NCBI GenBank assembly: GCA_035497315.1
Contig: DATJDU010000024.1
Coordinates: 1-28,276, forward strand
DNA length: 28,276 nt
Source of the DNA: Andeanibacterium sp035497315
GTDB taxonomy: Bacteria; Pseudomonadota; Alphaproteobacteria; Sphingomonadales; Sphingomonadaceae
Direction of reading: 5' to 3'
How positions within the stretch are numbered: position 1 is the first letter of the stretch; each line of letters starts with the position of its first letter. The position numbers were made by a program, and so were the translations under genes. Below, one piece after another: positions 7,484 to 15,170 of this stretch. A model generated the notes under the pieces. It searched no databases and was not told the origin of the DNA. It saw only the letters and a program-made list of their open reading frames with translations.

Positions 7484-8868
7484 CAGCGCGCGCCCTCGTG
7501 CCACAGCACCACGCGCAGAGTCTGCAGCAGGATCAGCAGATCGAGGAAGGGCGTGTAATTCTTGGCGTAATAGAGATCATATTCCAGCTTCTGCCGCGCA
7601 TCGTCGATCGACGCGCCATAGGGATAGTTGATCTGCGCCCAGCCGGTGATGCCGGGTTTCACCATGTGCCGCTCCGCATAATAGGGCAGCTTTTCGTCCA
7701 GGTCCTCGACGAATTCCGGGCGTTCGGGGCGCGGACCTACAAAGCTCATCTCGCCCTTCAGGACGCTCCAGGTCTGGGGAAGCTCGTCGATGCGGGCCTT
7801 GCGGATGAAGCGGCCCACGCGGGTCACGCGCGGATCGTCGGTCTGGGCCCACTTCGCGCCGTCTTTCTCGGCATCGGTGCGCATGGAGCGCAGCTTGACC
7901 AGCTCGAAGGTCTGGCCATAGAGCCCCACCCGCGTCTGGCGGAAGAAGGCCGGGCCGCGGCTGTCGATCTTCACCAGCAGGGCGAAGAGCAGGATCAGCG
8001 GGAAAGTCAGGAACAACAGGATCGAGCTGGCCAGAATGTCGAACATCCGCTTCGCCGCGCTGGAAACCGCACGACCGGAACTGAACCCATCGGAAAAGAT
8101 CAGCCAGGACGGGTTCACCGTATCGAGATCGACGCGACCCGTCTCTCGCTCCATGAAGCTGGAAAAATCGTTTACATGGACCCCGGCGGTCTTGATCCGC
8201 AGCAGGTCCTTCATCGGAATGGCGTTACGCCGTTCCTCCAGCGCCAGCACCACTTCGGACACGCCGAGATTTTCGACATAACGGTTGAGATCGTGGATCG
8301 CCGAGCGCGGGATCGCTTCCTCCACCACCTTGGCCGCGTCGCTCATGGCGATGTAGCCGACAATGGAAAATCCGCTTTCCGGGCGCATCCCGAGTTCGCG
8401 CAAACGCTGCGAGCGCTTGCCCGAACCGAGCACCAGAACCCGGCGGCGGAAGGCATTCGCACCCAGGATACCGCCCACGATCAGCCGGTTGAGCATCAGA
8501 AATACGATCGAAAGGCCCATCGCGTAAGCCAGGGTCGAACGCCAGAAAGTCTGCCCCGGCACCAGGAAATCAATGAAGGTCAGCGCAATGATGCCGAGGC
8601 TTACCGCCACCAGCAGCCTTGCGCCCGCAAAGCGCATGGAGCGCAGCGAATCCGAACCATAGACGCCAACCGCAATCATCGCGGTAAGCACGATCACCGC
8701 CGCGCCGGCCAGCAGCGGCAAGCGCACGGCAAACAGGCCCATAGCCATGCCGATCTGCCCCGCCCGCAGCTTCCACGCCAGTTCGCCGGCCACGATCAGC
8801 AGCCCGAAATCGAACAGGCCCAGCAGCAAAACGGCATGTGGTATGTAATGTTTGAAAAGACGGATCAT
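7483..8868 (-). CDS. Polyprenyl-phosphate sugar-1-phosphate transferase, PEP-CTERM-associated (TIGR03013 type, EpsB-like)
   Basis: A 461-residue membrane enzyme expected to start exopolysaccharide repeat-unit synthesis by moving a sugar-1-phosphate from a nucleotide sugar to undecaprenyl phosphate. Residues 1 to about 135 hold four hydrophobic spans. A Rossmann-like domain begins at RRVLVLGSGKRSQR (about 141-155). The catalytic bacterial sugar transferase domain starts at KRMFDILAS (273) with its membrane helix and includes RQTRVGLYGQTFELVKLRSM, RIDELPQ (359-365) and FVGPRPERPEF. It is the first gene of a minus-strand operon with prsK, prsR and the TPR gene. In sphingomonads this family belongs to the XrtA/EpsH exopolysaccharide system, but no exosortase or PEP-CTERM substrate lies in this window. 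The spacer upstream (8869-9080) should hold the operon promoter. Confidence 0.9.
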   Translation of the reverse strand: MIRLFKHYIPHAVLLLGLFDFGLLIVAGELAWKLRAGQIGMAMGLFAVRLPLLAGAAVIVLTAMIAVGVYGSDSLRSMRFAGARLLVAVSLGIIALTFIDFLVPGQTFWRSTLAYAMGLSIVFLMLNRLIVGGILGANAFRRRVLVLGSGKRSQRLRELGMRPESGFSIVGYIAMSDAAKVVEEAIPRSAIHDLNRYVENLGVSEVVLALEERRNAIPMKDLLRIKTAGVHVNDFSSFMERETGRVDLDTVNPSWLIFSDGFSSGRAVSSAAKRMFDILASSILLFLTFPLILLFALLVKIDSRGPAFFRQTRVGLYGQTFELVKLRSMRTDAEKDGAKWAQTDDPRVTRVGRFIRKARIDELPQTWSVLKGEMSFVGPRPERPEFVEDLDEKLPYYAERHMVKPGITGWAQINYPYGASIDDARQKLEYDLYYAKNYTPFLDLLILLQTLRVVLWHEGAR

Positions 8869-9022
8869 TACCCAAACCGGCCAAACGCCCGCCTCTTGCG
8901 GACAGCGCCATGAGTAATGGGGAGAGATGAAATGTCGGTAAATTTTACAGCCGGGAAAGAACCTTCGGCGATTGCTGGATTTTCCCGGTTACGATGCGAT
9001 TCACCATGCAGTGATGCGGACC

Positions 9023-9084
9023 CTGGGCGGCGTGGACAAATTCGGCATGGATCACGCTTGGCCGAATTTGTCCAAGCCGCCTAG
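9023..9084. repeat. Long hairpin overlapping the stop codon of the lipoprotein gene
   Basis: Arms 9026-9046 and 9061-9081 (GGCGGCGTGGACAAATTCGG... against its complement) pair over 21 bp with a single mismatch (9032/9075) around a 14-base loop, and pairing continues to 9023/9084. The stop codon of the lipoprotein gene (9081-9083) is inside the right arm. No U-run follows on the minus strand, so it may be a mRNA 3'-end stabiliser or a dispersed palindrome rather than a classical terminator. A second, shorter stem (8951-8958 with 8981-8988) lies nearby. Confidence 0.75.
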
Positions 9085-9629
9085 CGCCTCGAGACAGAAA
9101 TCCTGGACCAGACCGTCGGCTCGTCTGACACCTCACCTTTTTCCACCCGCGCGACATAGGCCAGCGCGACAGCTTTCAGCCCTTCGAGGCTGGTGAAGGT
9201 GCAGACGCTGGAACTGCGCTCCATTCCAGCAAAATCGCCTGGCGTATCGTCGCAACTGGCGGAATAGATATAGAGACGGCGGCCCGCAACGCGCAGCGGC
9301 TGGTAGAGATAGACAACCTCGCCCGTTTCATCGTCTTCGTCCCTGCCGTCATATTGGGCCAGGTACCAGTCGTCCTTCAGCCGTAGATAGCGCGTCGGCA
9401 CCTTGTCCTTGCCCTGATGCAATTCATAGGCGCCCTCGCCCTTGCTCCTTATCACGAGATCGCTGCGATCTTGCTCGTCTCTCACACGATAGGTACCGGT
9501 GAAATCCACCTCGGAAGAAGTCTGTGCGGTCAGCAGCGGCTTTTCCGACAGCCAGCAAGCGGACAGCAGGCACAAAAGCGCGGCCGAAATGCCGATGCGG
9601 ACGAGTTCGCGCGCGCTCATCATCCTCAT
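9081..9629 (-). CDS. Putative lipoprotein of unknown function
   Basis: A 182-residue protein with a lipoprotein signal: positive start, hydrophobic stretch at about 11-22 and lipobox LSAC, giving lipidated Cys25. I do not recognise a family. The mature part looks beta-rich, with short strands such as FTGTYRV, YLRLKDDWYLAQYD and GEVVYLYQPLRVAGRRLYIY, and two later cysteines (SASCDDT and SSVCTF) that could form a disulfide. Its ATG overlaps the stop of the Tat-exported NTF2-like gene (ATGA), so it is co-translated with that gene and, through it, linked to the double-MoaF gene. A second Met pair at codons 3-4 gives an equally good signal peptide. Role inferred only from context: a membrane-anchored partner of the exported NTF2-like protein. 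Confidence 0.7.
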   Translation of the reverse strand: MRMMSARELVRIGISAALLCLLSACWLSEKPLLTAQTSSEVDFTGTYRVRDEQDRSDLVIRSKGEGAYELHQGKDKVPTRYLRLKDDWYLAQYDGRDEDDETGEVVYLYQPLRVAGRRLYIYSASCDDTPGDFAGMERSSSVCTFTSLEGLKAVALAYVARVEKGEVSDEPTVWSRISVSRR

Positions 9630-10138
9630 CCCAGCCGGATGCGCTCAATCGCCCAGCCATCCTTGTGCCTGACGTAATCGGCCCTGAACACACGCCTATC
9701 GCTGCAGCGATAGGCGCTGTTGCCTTGCAATCGGGCCATCTGGATCAGCGTATGATCGCCTTCCAGCGCATGTTCCGTTTCCACCACGCAGCTATAATGA
9801 GCGCTGGCGCGTGAGCCGTCCCCGGCCAGTTCGAGATGCTCCGGCTCCGCCGCATTCTCCAGCACAAGGCCCACAGTGCCGCTTGCCAGATCCGGCGCCT
9901 TGCCATCAGCGAAAAGCGCAGCGGTCGCTTCTGCACCCGAGGCGTTGAACTGGCGCAGGAAAGCGCGGTTCAGCGCCTCTATCGCGCGGGTATCCTCCAG
10001 TCGGGCGAGGCGCGCGCGGCTGTCGTCATCGGCCATGGCCGCAGCGGCCGCGGGCGCACCCACCACTGCCAGAGGGGCAGCAAAAATCGCCCCGGACTTG
10101 AGGAAGGAACGCCGAGAAGTCATGGGTTTGTCAGCCAT
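9626..10138 (-). CDS. Tat-exported NTF2/SnoaL-like protein
   Basis: A 170-residue protein with a twin-arginine signal (SRRSFLKSG at residues 8-16, hydrophobic core to about 34, probable cleavage near AAAA-MA). The mature part begins with a helix of the type RLARLEDTRAIEALNRAFLRQFN, followed by ATAALFADG and late strands (RRVFRADYVRHKDGWAIERI). This is the usual layout of the NTF2-like/SnoaL cone fold used by small hydrolases, cyclases and binding proteins. Tat export suggests folding, or cofactor binding, before export. The gene starts 15 bp after the double-MoaF stop and overlaps the lipoprotein gene by 4 bp, so all three are one transcription unit. No catalytic residue can be assigned; the fold call is by pattern, not by search. 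Confidence 0.72.
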   Translation of the reverse strand: MADKPMTSRRSFLKSGAIFAAPLAVVGAPAAAAAMADDDSRARLARLEDTRAIEALNRAFLRQFNASGAEATAALFADGKAPDLASGTVGLVLENAAEPEHLELAGDGSRASAHYSCVVETEHALEGDHTLIQMARLQGNSAYRCSDRRVFRADYVRHKDGWAIERIRLG

Positions 10139-10153
10139 TTATCTAACCCCATC

Positions 10154-11935
10154 TCAAGTCTTGTTCTTGAAGAAACGATCGATGTCGAACTTTCCGGCGT
10201 GGCGGGCATGAGCGCCCACCTGGCTCATGCTCAAGCCCTCTTCGCCGCAATGATAGCCGATGCCGGAATCATGCATGGTGCGCATGTTGATCACGATGGT
10301 GCCCAGCGTGCCGTTGCAGGCATCTTCCAGCCAATAGGCGAAATAGAGATCTTCGCGGATCTTCACGAAATCGCCCGGCCCGCTCCACTCCAGCCCGCCC
10401 GCACCCGTATCGGTGAAGATGATCCACGATACAGTGTGCGGCGTGGAATAGAGATGCATGGATGTCAGCCCCGGCGCGTAATTCCAGGTGATCGCCCGGC
10501 CCAGCAGCTCATCGGTCCGCCCGTGCCGCGCCTTGCCCGGTGGCGCGAGGCCTTGCATCTCGATCACGCCGAACAATGTGCGCGCACCCGCCTCATTCGC
10601 GAAGAAGGGCGTGTTGAGATAGCCGTTGAAGGTGGTGACAAGGCCGTTCTCGAAATCGGCACAGATGCAGTGCCCGTCATGATCGGGCTCGCTATCCAGC
10701 ACATGGCCGAACAGGATCACGCCCGGCGCAGGCTCATAGGCCTGATAGCGCGCCGTGGCCCAGGGCCCGCCATCCTTGCGCCATTGGAGCGAATCCGCGC
10801 TCGTCACCTTGTAATCCATCACCGGGCCGCCGTCGTAGCGCAGGGTGAAGCTCTTGCCCGAAAGCCAGTCGACCGAAGGGAGCCCGTTAGTGGCCATGCC
10901 GGCCGCGCCGCTGCCTTCCCCGGTGCGCGGGGCGAAGACGCGCGTATGCTCCTTCACTGCCGCAGCCACTTCTGCCTTCGTCATCTTGGGCATGGTGCCA
11001 AGCGGGCGATAGACCCCGCGCGAACCCTTGGCATTGGGATCGAGCTTGCCGGTCTGCCCCGGCCCGGGGCGCGGCTTGGACGGGCCCCCACTGATATCGC
11101 CGAATTTCTCGAACTGCGCGATCTGGCCCAGCCATTCGCCCGTGCCGGTGAAGGCCCGATATTCCAGCTCGTCCGCCGCGTTGAAGCCCAGCCGCAGCCC
11201 CACTTGCCGCAACCGGTCGAGATCCATCAGATAGAGCGAGAAAATACCCGAAAACTCGGCTTCCGTGCGGGTGTAGAGATAGAAGCGGTCGTCGATCTGG
11301 ATATAGTCGGACGGCGCGCAGTAACCCTGTTTTCCGTCCAGCCGTGTCAGTTCCACCCAATGCGAATAGGAAACGGAGGGATAGAAATCGAGGGTCTCGT
11401 CACCCGTATCGGTCTTCCAGTAGAGCCCCTTACCCTCCACACGATTGGTCGGCCGGTGGCGGTCTGGCGGGGCATCCCTGCCCTTTTCGTAGACATAACC
11501 CTGCCACACGGCGCGGCTCACCTCGCGCTTCGCATCCTGTCCGCCGAACCACAGCTCGAACACGGTGGCGAGGCCGGTGTGATTGTCCACAATTATGGCA
11601 TAGCCCCGCAGCGTGCCGGGGATGAGGTGGGCAAAGAAGGTAAAACGCTCCAGCGACAGCGCGGCATAGCCCGCGTTTACTGCATTGCCGCCATTCTCCG
11701 TCAGGATCAGCCGGTTGCCGGTGGTGAAACGATAGGAAAGCGAAGGACCTGCGTTGGGACCATCGGCGTCGGTAACGAGCTGCAGCGTCTTCCCCGCTAG
11801 CGACAGATCCAGCGACGAGGCGCATTGCGGCCCCTGCATCGCTACCTGATCGATCGCAGCGCCGATTGTGGCCTCGCTCAGCTTGCTCCAATCATATCGA
11901 TAGAGCTGCACATCGGGATATGCTTTCCCCGGCAT
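10154..11935 (-). CDS. Double MoaF-like (calycin-type) protein: two MoaF modules in tandem
   Basis: A 593-residue protein with no signal peptide. Two halves read as copies of the same module. LAGKTLQLVTDA (46) matches LSGKSFTLRYDG (358). GYAIIVDNHTGLATVFELWF (111) matches GHCICADFENGLVTTFNGYL (421). SDYIQIDDRFYLYT (209) matches GDFVKIREDLYFAYW (521). The C-terminal NMRTMHDSGIGYHCG corresponds to MDLDRLRQVGLRLGFN in the first half. These are features of MoaF-like proteins, named after a gene of the Klebsiella monoamine operon and annotated as molybdopterin 'F' without good biochemical proof. Ordinary MoaF proteins are about half this length. A linker of about 90 residues (265-355, Pro/Gly-rich) joins the modules. 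The ATG at 11935 is chosen because AGGGGG stands 5 bp before it; an upstream Met has none. It heads a unit with the NTF2-like and lipoprotein genes and follows an SLC13 permease. Confidence 0.75.
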   Translation of the reverse strand: MPGKAYPDVQLYRYDWSKLSEATIGAAIDQVAMQGPQCASSLDLSLAGKTLQLVTDADGPNAGPSLSYRFTTGNRLILTENGGNAVNAGYAALSLERFTFFAHLIPGTLRGYAIIVDNHTGLATVFELWFGGQDAKREVSRAVWQGYVYEKGRDAPPDRHRPTNRVEGKGLYWKTDTGDETLDFYPSVSYSHWVELTRLDGKQGYCAPSDYIQIDDRFYLYTRTEAEFSGIFSLYLMDLDRLRQVGLRLGFNAADELEYRAFTGTGEWLGQIAQFEKFGDISGGPSKPRPGPGQTGKLDPNAKGSRGVYRPLGTMPKMTKAEVAAAVKEHTRVFAPRTGEGSGAAGMATNGLPSVDWLSGKSFTLRYDGGPVMDYKVTSADSLQWRKDGGPWATARYQAYEPAPGVILFGHVLDSEPDHDGHCICADFENGLVTTFNGYLNTPFFANEAGARTLFGVIEMQGLAPPGKARHGRTDELLGRAITWNYAPGLTSMHLYSTPHTVSWIIFTDTGAGGLEWSGPGDFVKIREDLYFAYWLEDACNGTLGTIVINMRTMHDSGIGYHCGEEGLSMSQVGAHARHAGKFDIDRFFKNKT

Positions 11936-11940
11936 CGGTT

Positions 11941-11946
11941 CCCCCT
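11941..11946 (-). promoter_or_regulatory. Ribosome binding site that sets the double-MoaF start
   Basis: AGGGGG on the minus strand, 5 bases before the ATG at 11935. It is the best Shine-Dalgarno site in the area and argues against the longer frame that begins at 12022. Confidence 0.6.
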
Positions 11947-12040
11947 GGCTCCCATGGCCCGGCCTCGCTGGGCAGAGCTCAATGGACAGGAACCTATCAT
12001 GCGCATCCGCCGCGTCCAGCACGCATACGGTAGGTAATAT

Positions 12041-13834
12041 TCACATGCCGTAGCTGAATACGAGCAGGATGGAGAGCGTCACCACCATCAACAACACCAG
12101 CGGCACGCCCGTGCGAAGGTAGTCTGCGAAAGTATAGTTCCCCTCGCCCATGATCAGCATATTCGTCTGATAAGCGATGGGAGTGGCATAGCACAGATTG
12201 CAACCGAACAGCACGGCCAGGATCAACGGTTCCTGCGGCATGCCAAGCTGGCTCGCGATATTGAAGGCGATGGGGGTACCGATGGTCGCAGCCGTGGCGT
12301 TTGAGGCAAAATTGGTCATCAATGTCACGAACAGCATCACGGCCGCCAGCACCGCGGCAGGCGGAAGATGCTGCAACCCCAGCGCCATCGACTCGCCCAG
12401 CCAGGCAGCAGCGCCGCTTTCCAGCACCAATTGGCCCACCGCGATGCTGGCCGCCACAAGCACGATCACCTTGGCGGACAGCGCCCTTCCCACCCGATCG
12501 AACTTCACGCATCCGGTGATGAACATCATGATCGCCCCGGCGAGTGCGGAAATGGCGATCGGCAGCAAGCCGGCCGACGCAAGTCCGACCGAGCCGAGCA
12601 TAATACCCAGCGCGACGATCGCCTTGGAGCGGCGCGGCACTTCGCGCGCGCCGTCGAGAATCAGCAGGCCATCGTTACGTGCAAATTCCTGCAGATCCGT
12701 GGGCAGGCCCATGGCCAGCAGCACATCGCCTTCCCCGATCTCCATCTCATCGCCACGCACGCGGACACTGCCTATCGGCCTGCGCGGCTTGTGCACGCCC
12801 AGCACGGCCGTGCTGTAGAGATCCGCAATACCGGATGTAGCGAGCGTATGGCCGATCAGGCGCGAATCCGCCGTCACCGCCATCTCCATCACTACAATAT
12901 CCTCGCCCTCCGTCTTGGCCTTGCGCTCGATCCGGTCGAGTACCCACCCCGGAGCGACTTGCCCCTTGAGCATACGGATGGCTTCCTCCAGCGCCTCATG
13001 CGTTCCGGACACGGCAATGCGATGCCCTGCCTCGAGCGGGCCGGAGAAATCCCCATCAAATGCGAAGTTCGCCGGGAGCTTCACAGTCACCTGCTCGATG
13101 GTCTTGCCATGCAGATCGCTACCTGCCGGGATACGCAGCAGCGCGGAAAAACGCCGCGGCTCGAAGCTGGGTTCCTTGCTGTGATCAGGCAGCAGACGCG
13201 GCATCACCAGCCAGAGATAGGGCAACGCCACCAATGCGGCCATCAGGACGATGGGCGTGAAATGGAACACATTCATCTGCGGCATACCCAGATCGCGAGC
13301 GATCGAGACTACCAGAAGATTGGTGGATGTACCGATGGTTGTCGCCATCCCGCCGATCAGCACCGCGGCGTTCAGCGGCATCAGCGTCTTCGAAGCGGGC
13401 ATCGCCCCTTGTGCGGCGAGTTGAACGAAGATCGGCAGCAACAGCACCAGCACCGGCGTGTCGTTGACGATCATCGACAGGGTGAAGGCAAGCAGCAGCG
13501 AGACCAGCATTCCCAGTTGGCGATTGACCTTCCACACCCGTGCCAGCAGCCGCGCTGCCGGATCGAGCGCGCCAGTCACCACCAGCGCGCGCCCCATGAT
13601 CATCAGCGCGCAAATGGTGATCAGCGCGTAATGGCCAAAGCCCGAAAAGGCGAGCCGCAGCCCGTCGGTCGGCAAGCTATGCGGCAGAGGATAGAAATAG
13701 AGCCCCACCGCGATAAGCGCGATGGTGAGAAGCGAGACGATCTCTGCCGGCATCCTTCCTCGCGCAAAGGCGACAAACATACCGATGGTCAGAAGGATCG
13801 TGGCGATGGCGTGGAGGGAAGGTACAGCTATCAT
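12041..13834 (-). CDS. SLC13/DASS-family permease with two RCK_C (TrkA-C) domains
   Basis: A 597-residue inner-membrane transporter. The first membrane half (about 1-215) carries NDTPVLVLLLPI at 124-135 and TTIGTSTNLLV at 165-175. A soluble insert (about 220-400) contains two TrkA-C/RCK_C-like domains, e.g. GSDLHGKTIEQV...RIAVSGTHEAL and DSRLIGHTL...DVLLAMGLPTDLQEF. The second membrane half (405-597) carries TNFASNATAATIGTPIAF and the family signature TPIAYQTNMLIMGEGNYTFADYL (about 551-573). Relatives move di- and tricarboxylates, sulfate or other anions with Na+; the substrate is not readable. The frame extends to 13930, but that part overlaps tRNA-Leu, so the ATG at 13834 is taken. It ends 105 bp before the double-MoaF ATG, on the same strand, so it may feed the same pathway. 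Confidence 0.87.
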   Translation of the reverse strand: MIAVPSLHAIATILLTIGMFVAFARGRMPAEIVSLLTIALIAVGLYFYPLPHSLPTDGLRLAFSGFGHYALITICALMIMGRALVVTGALDPAARLLARVWKVNRQLGMLVSLLLAFTLSMIVNDTPVLVLLLPIFVQLAAQGAMPASKTLMPLNAAVLIGGMATTIGTSTNLLVVSIARDLGMPQMNVFHFTPIVLMAALVALPYLWLVMPRLLPDHSKEPSFEPRRFSALLRIPAGSDLHGKTIEQVTVKLPANFAFDGDFSGPLEAGHRIAVSGTHEALEEAIRMLKGQVAPGWVLDRIERKAKTEGEDIVVMEMAVTADSRLIGHTLATSGIADLYSTAVLGVHKPRRPIGSVRVRGDEMEIGEGDVLLAMGLPTDLQEFARNDGLLILDGAREVPRRSKAIVALGIMLGSVGLASAGLLPIAISALAGAIMMFITGCVKFDRVGRALSAKVIVLVAASIAVGQLVLESGAAAWLGESMALGLQHLPPAAVLAAVMLFVTLMTNFASNATAATIGTPIAFNIASQLGMPQEPLILAVLFGCNLCYATPIAYQTNMLIMGEGNYTFADYLRTGVPLVLLMVVTLSILLVFSYGM

Positions 13835-13900
13835 CCAGCGCAACCTAGCAAGAGCGTCACCTAAACGCGAACCCGCAATGGCACTTGCCTTCGTTAGCGC

Positions 13901-13984
13901 TGGTGCCCCTGGCCCGACTCGAACGGGCACGTATTGCTACAAACGATTTTGAGTCGTTCGCGTCTACCATTCCGCCACAGGGGC
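13901..13984 (-). tRNA. tRNA-Leu (anticodon CAA)
   Basis: The minus strand folds as an 84-base class II tRNA. Acceptor GCCCCTG pairs with CAGGGGC, anticodon stem AACGA/TCGTT encloses loop CTCAAAA (anticodon CAA), a long variable arm precedes the GTTCGAGTC T-loop, and the 3' CCA is encoded. The extra arm and the anticodon both say leucine. Confidence 0.95.
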
Positions 13985-14290
13985 CCTGCGCCCGCAGCGC
14001 TTAGCGGGCAGTGGCGCATGGTTCAAGCGTGGTCGGAAATTCCCGCCTAAATGGATGCCATTGCCCCCATCTTCGGAGCCGCCTTGCCCTTGTCCCAGTC
14101 AAAATGCGGGAAAATGCCAGGCACTGCGGACGGCACTGGTACTGCGACTCGAGGAGGTGCCTCCATCGCGCGGCCCACGATGGGCATGGCACGGCTTACC
14201 GTGGCCACGCCGTCGGAGTGAAGCCGATTCCCAGATCGTCCCCGATATGTTTCGGATGGCGCTTATGGATGCCGCAGTCCCGGAAGCTGC
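13985..14290. other. 306-bp spacer between tRNA-Leu and the suhB-type gene
   Basis: No convincing gene is present. It holds short stems near the tRNA (CCCGC/GCGGG at about 13990-14010) and one protein-like short frame on the minus strand (14047-14187, listed separately). Confidence 0.5.
14047..14187 (-). CDS. Possible 46-residue ORF or gene remnant
   Basis: On the minus strand a frame ending in TAG at 14047 reads MPIVGRAMEAPP... and closes with FPHFDWDKGKAAPKMGAM. Unlike the other frames of this spacer, the translation is protein-like (balanced composition, aromatic-acidic C-terminal motif). The frame is open upstream for about 16 more codons without a better start and there is no clear ribosome site. 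It could be a small protein, the 3' remnant of a decayed gene, or chance. Confidence 0.22.
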   Translation of the reverse strand: MPIVGRAMEAPPRVAVPVPSAVPGIFPHFDWDKGKAAPKMGAMASI

Positions 14291-15112
14291 TCAGCCCTTG
14301 AGCGCCCCTGCGACGAGCTTGTGGAGCCGTGAATGCAGCGGATCGTTGCCCGCAATCACCTGCTTGTCGCAGATCGCCTCCGAACGGCCGCGGTAGTCGG
14401 TGACGAAGCCACCGGCCTCACGCACGAGCAGGCATCCTGCTGCCGTGTCCCACGGTGCCAGATCGCTTTCCCAGAACCCGTCGAAGCGCCCGGCGGCAAC
14501 CCAGGCAAGATCGAGCGAGGCAGCGCCAAAACGGCGAATTCCTGCCACTTGCGGGCCAATAGCCGCGAAGATGCGTGTCCATTCGTTGAAGTCACCATGT
14601 GCATGGTAGGGCACGCCCGTGGCAATCAGGGCATCTGCCAGGTGGCGACGGGCAGAAACGCGCAGCCGGGCATCCTGCAGCCAGGCACCGCGGCTCTTCT
14701 CCGCCCAGAAGGTCTGGTCGGTAATCGGCTGATACACCATGCCCGCAACCACATCGCCCCAGCCCGAACCGTCAAGCTTTGGCTCCTGCACTGCGATGGA
14801 GATCGCGAAATGCGGAATACCGTGAAGAAAGTTCGACGTCCCGTCGAGCGGGTCGACGATCCAGCGTGGGGCGGCTGGATTTGGATCGATCTCGCCTGCT
14901 TCTTCAAGCAGGAAGCCCCAATCGGGGCGAGCCTGCCTCAGCTCGTCATAAATCGTGCGCTCGGCCGCGATATCGGCCTTCGACACGAAATCCGACGGCC
15001 CCTTGCGGCTGGCCTGCAGATGCTCGACCTCGCCAAAGTCGCGGCGCAAGCGACCGCCCGCCTTGCGGGCGGCGCGCTCCATCACGCGGATGAGGCCAGA
15101 AACTGCTGCCAT
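14291..15112 (-). CDS. suhB: Inositol monophosphatase family protein (SuhB-like)
   Basis: A 273-residue Mg2+-dependent phosphatase of the usual length. Visible metal/active-site motifs: Glu70-Glu71 in FLLEEAGE, the family signature WIVDPLDGTSNFLHG (84-98) with Asp87 and Asp90, and the second signature SDLAPWDTAAGCLLVREAGG (216-235) with Asp222. The family hydrolyses myo-inositol-1-phosphate and similar sugar phosphates. In gamma-proteobacteria SuhB also acts in rRNA antitermination; which role applies here is not shown. It is the last gene of an efp - small secreted protein - suhB series on the minus strand, separated from the middle gene by 58 bp. Confidence 0.92.
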   Translation of the reverse strand: MAAVSGLIRVMERAARKAGGRLRRDFGEVEHLQASRKGPSDFVSKADIAAERTIYDELRQARPDWGFLLEEAGEIDPNPAAPRWIVDPLDGTSNFLHGIPHFAISIAVQEPKLDGSGWGDVVAGMVYQPITDQTFWAEKSRGAWLQDARLRVSARRHLADALIATGVPYHAHGDFNEWTRIFAAIGPQVAGIRRFGAASLDLAWVAAGRFDGFWESDLAPWDTAAGCLLVREAGGFVTDYRGRSEAICDKQVIAGNDPLHSRLHKLVAGALKG

Positions 15113-15170
15113 CGAAGTATTCCCCTGTTACAGCGCCGGAGCGCCGCCGGCACTCCAATGCGCGATTCTG

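Noticed and set aside
8869..8935. Possible sigma-54 (-24/-12) promoter before the exopolysaccharide operon
   Set aside because: TGGCGC is followed by CCGCA two bases too close, and there is no TTGC at proper spacing.
9836..13864. Plus-strand open frames of 498-654 codons opposite the double-MoaF and SLC13 genes
   Set aside because: Same antisense artefact; no motif, no ribosome site, His/Arg/Gln-rich composition.
13835..13930. Longer N-terminus for the SLC13 permease
   Set aside because: It would encode protein from the 3' end of tRNA-Leu; the ATG at 13834 begins directly at the first membrane helix.
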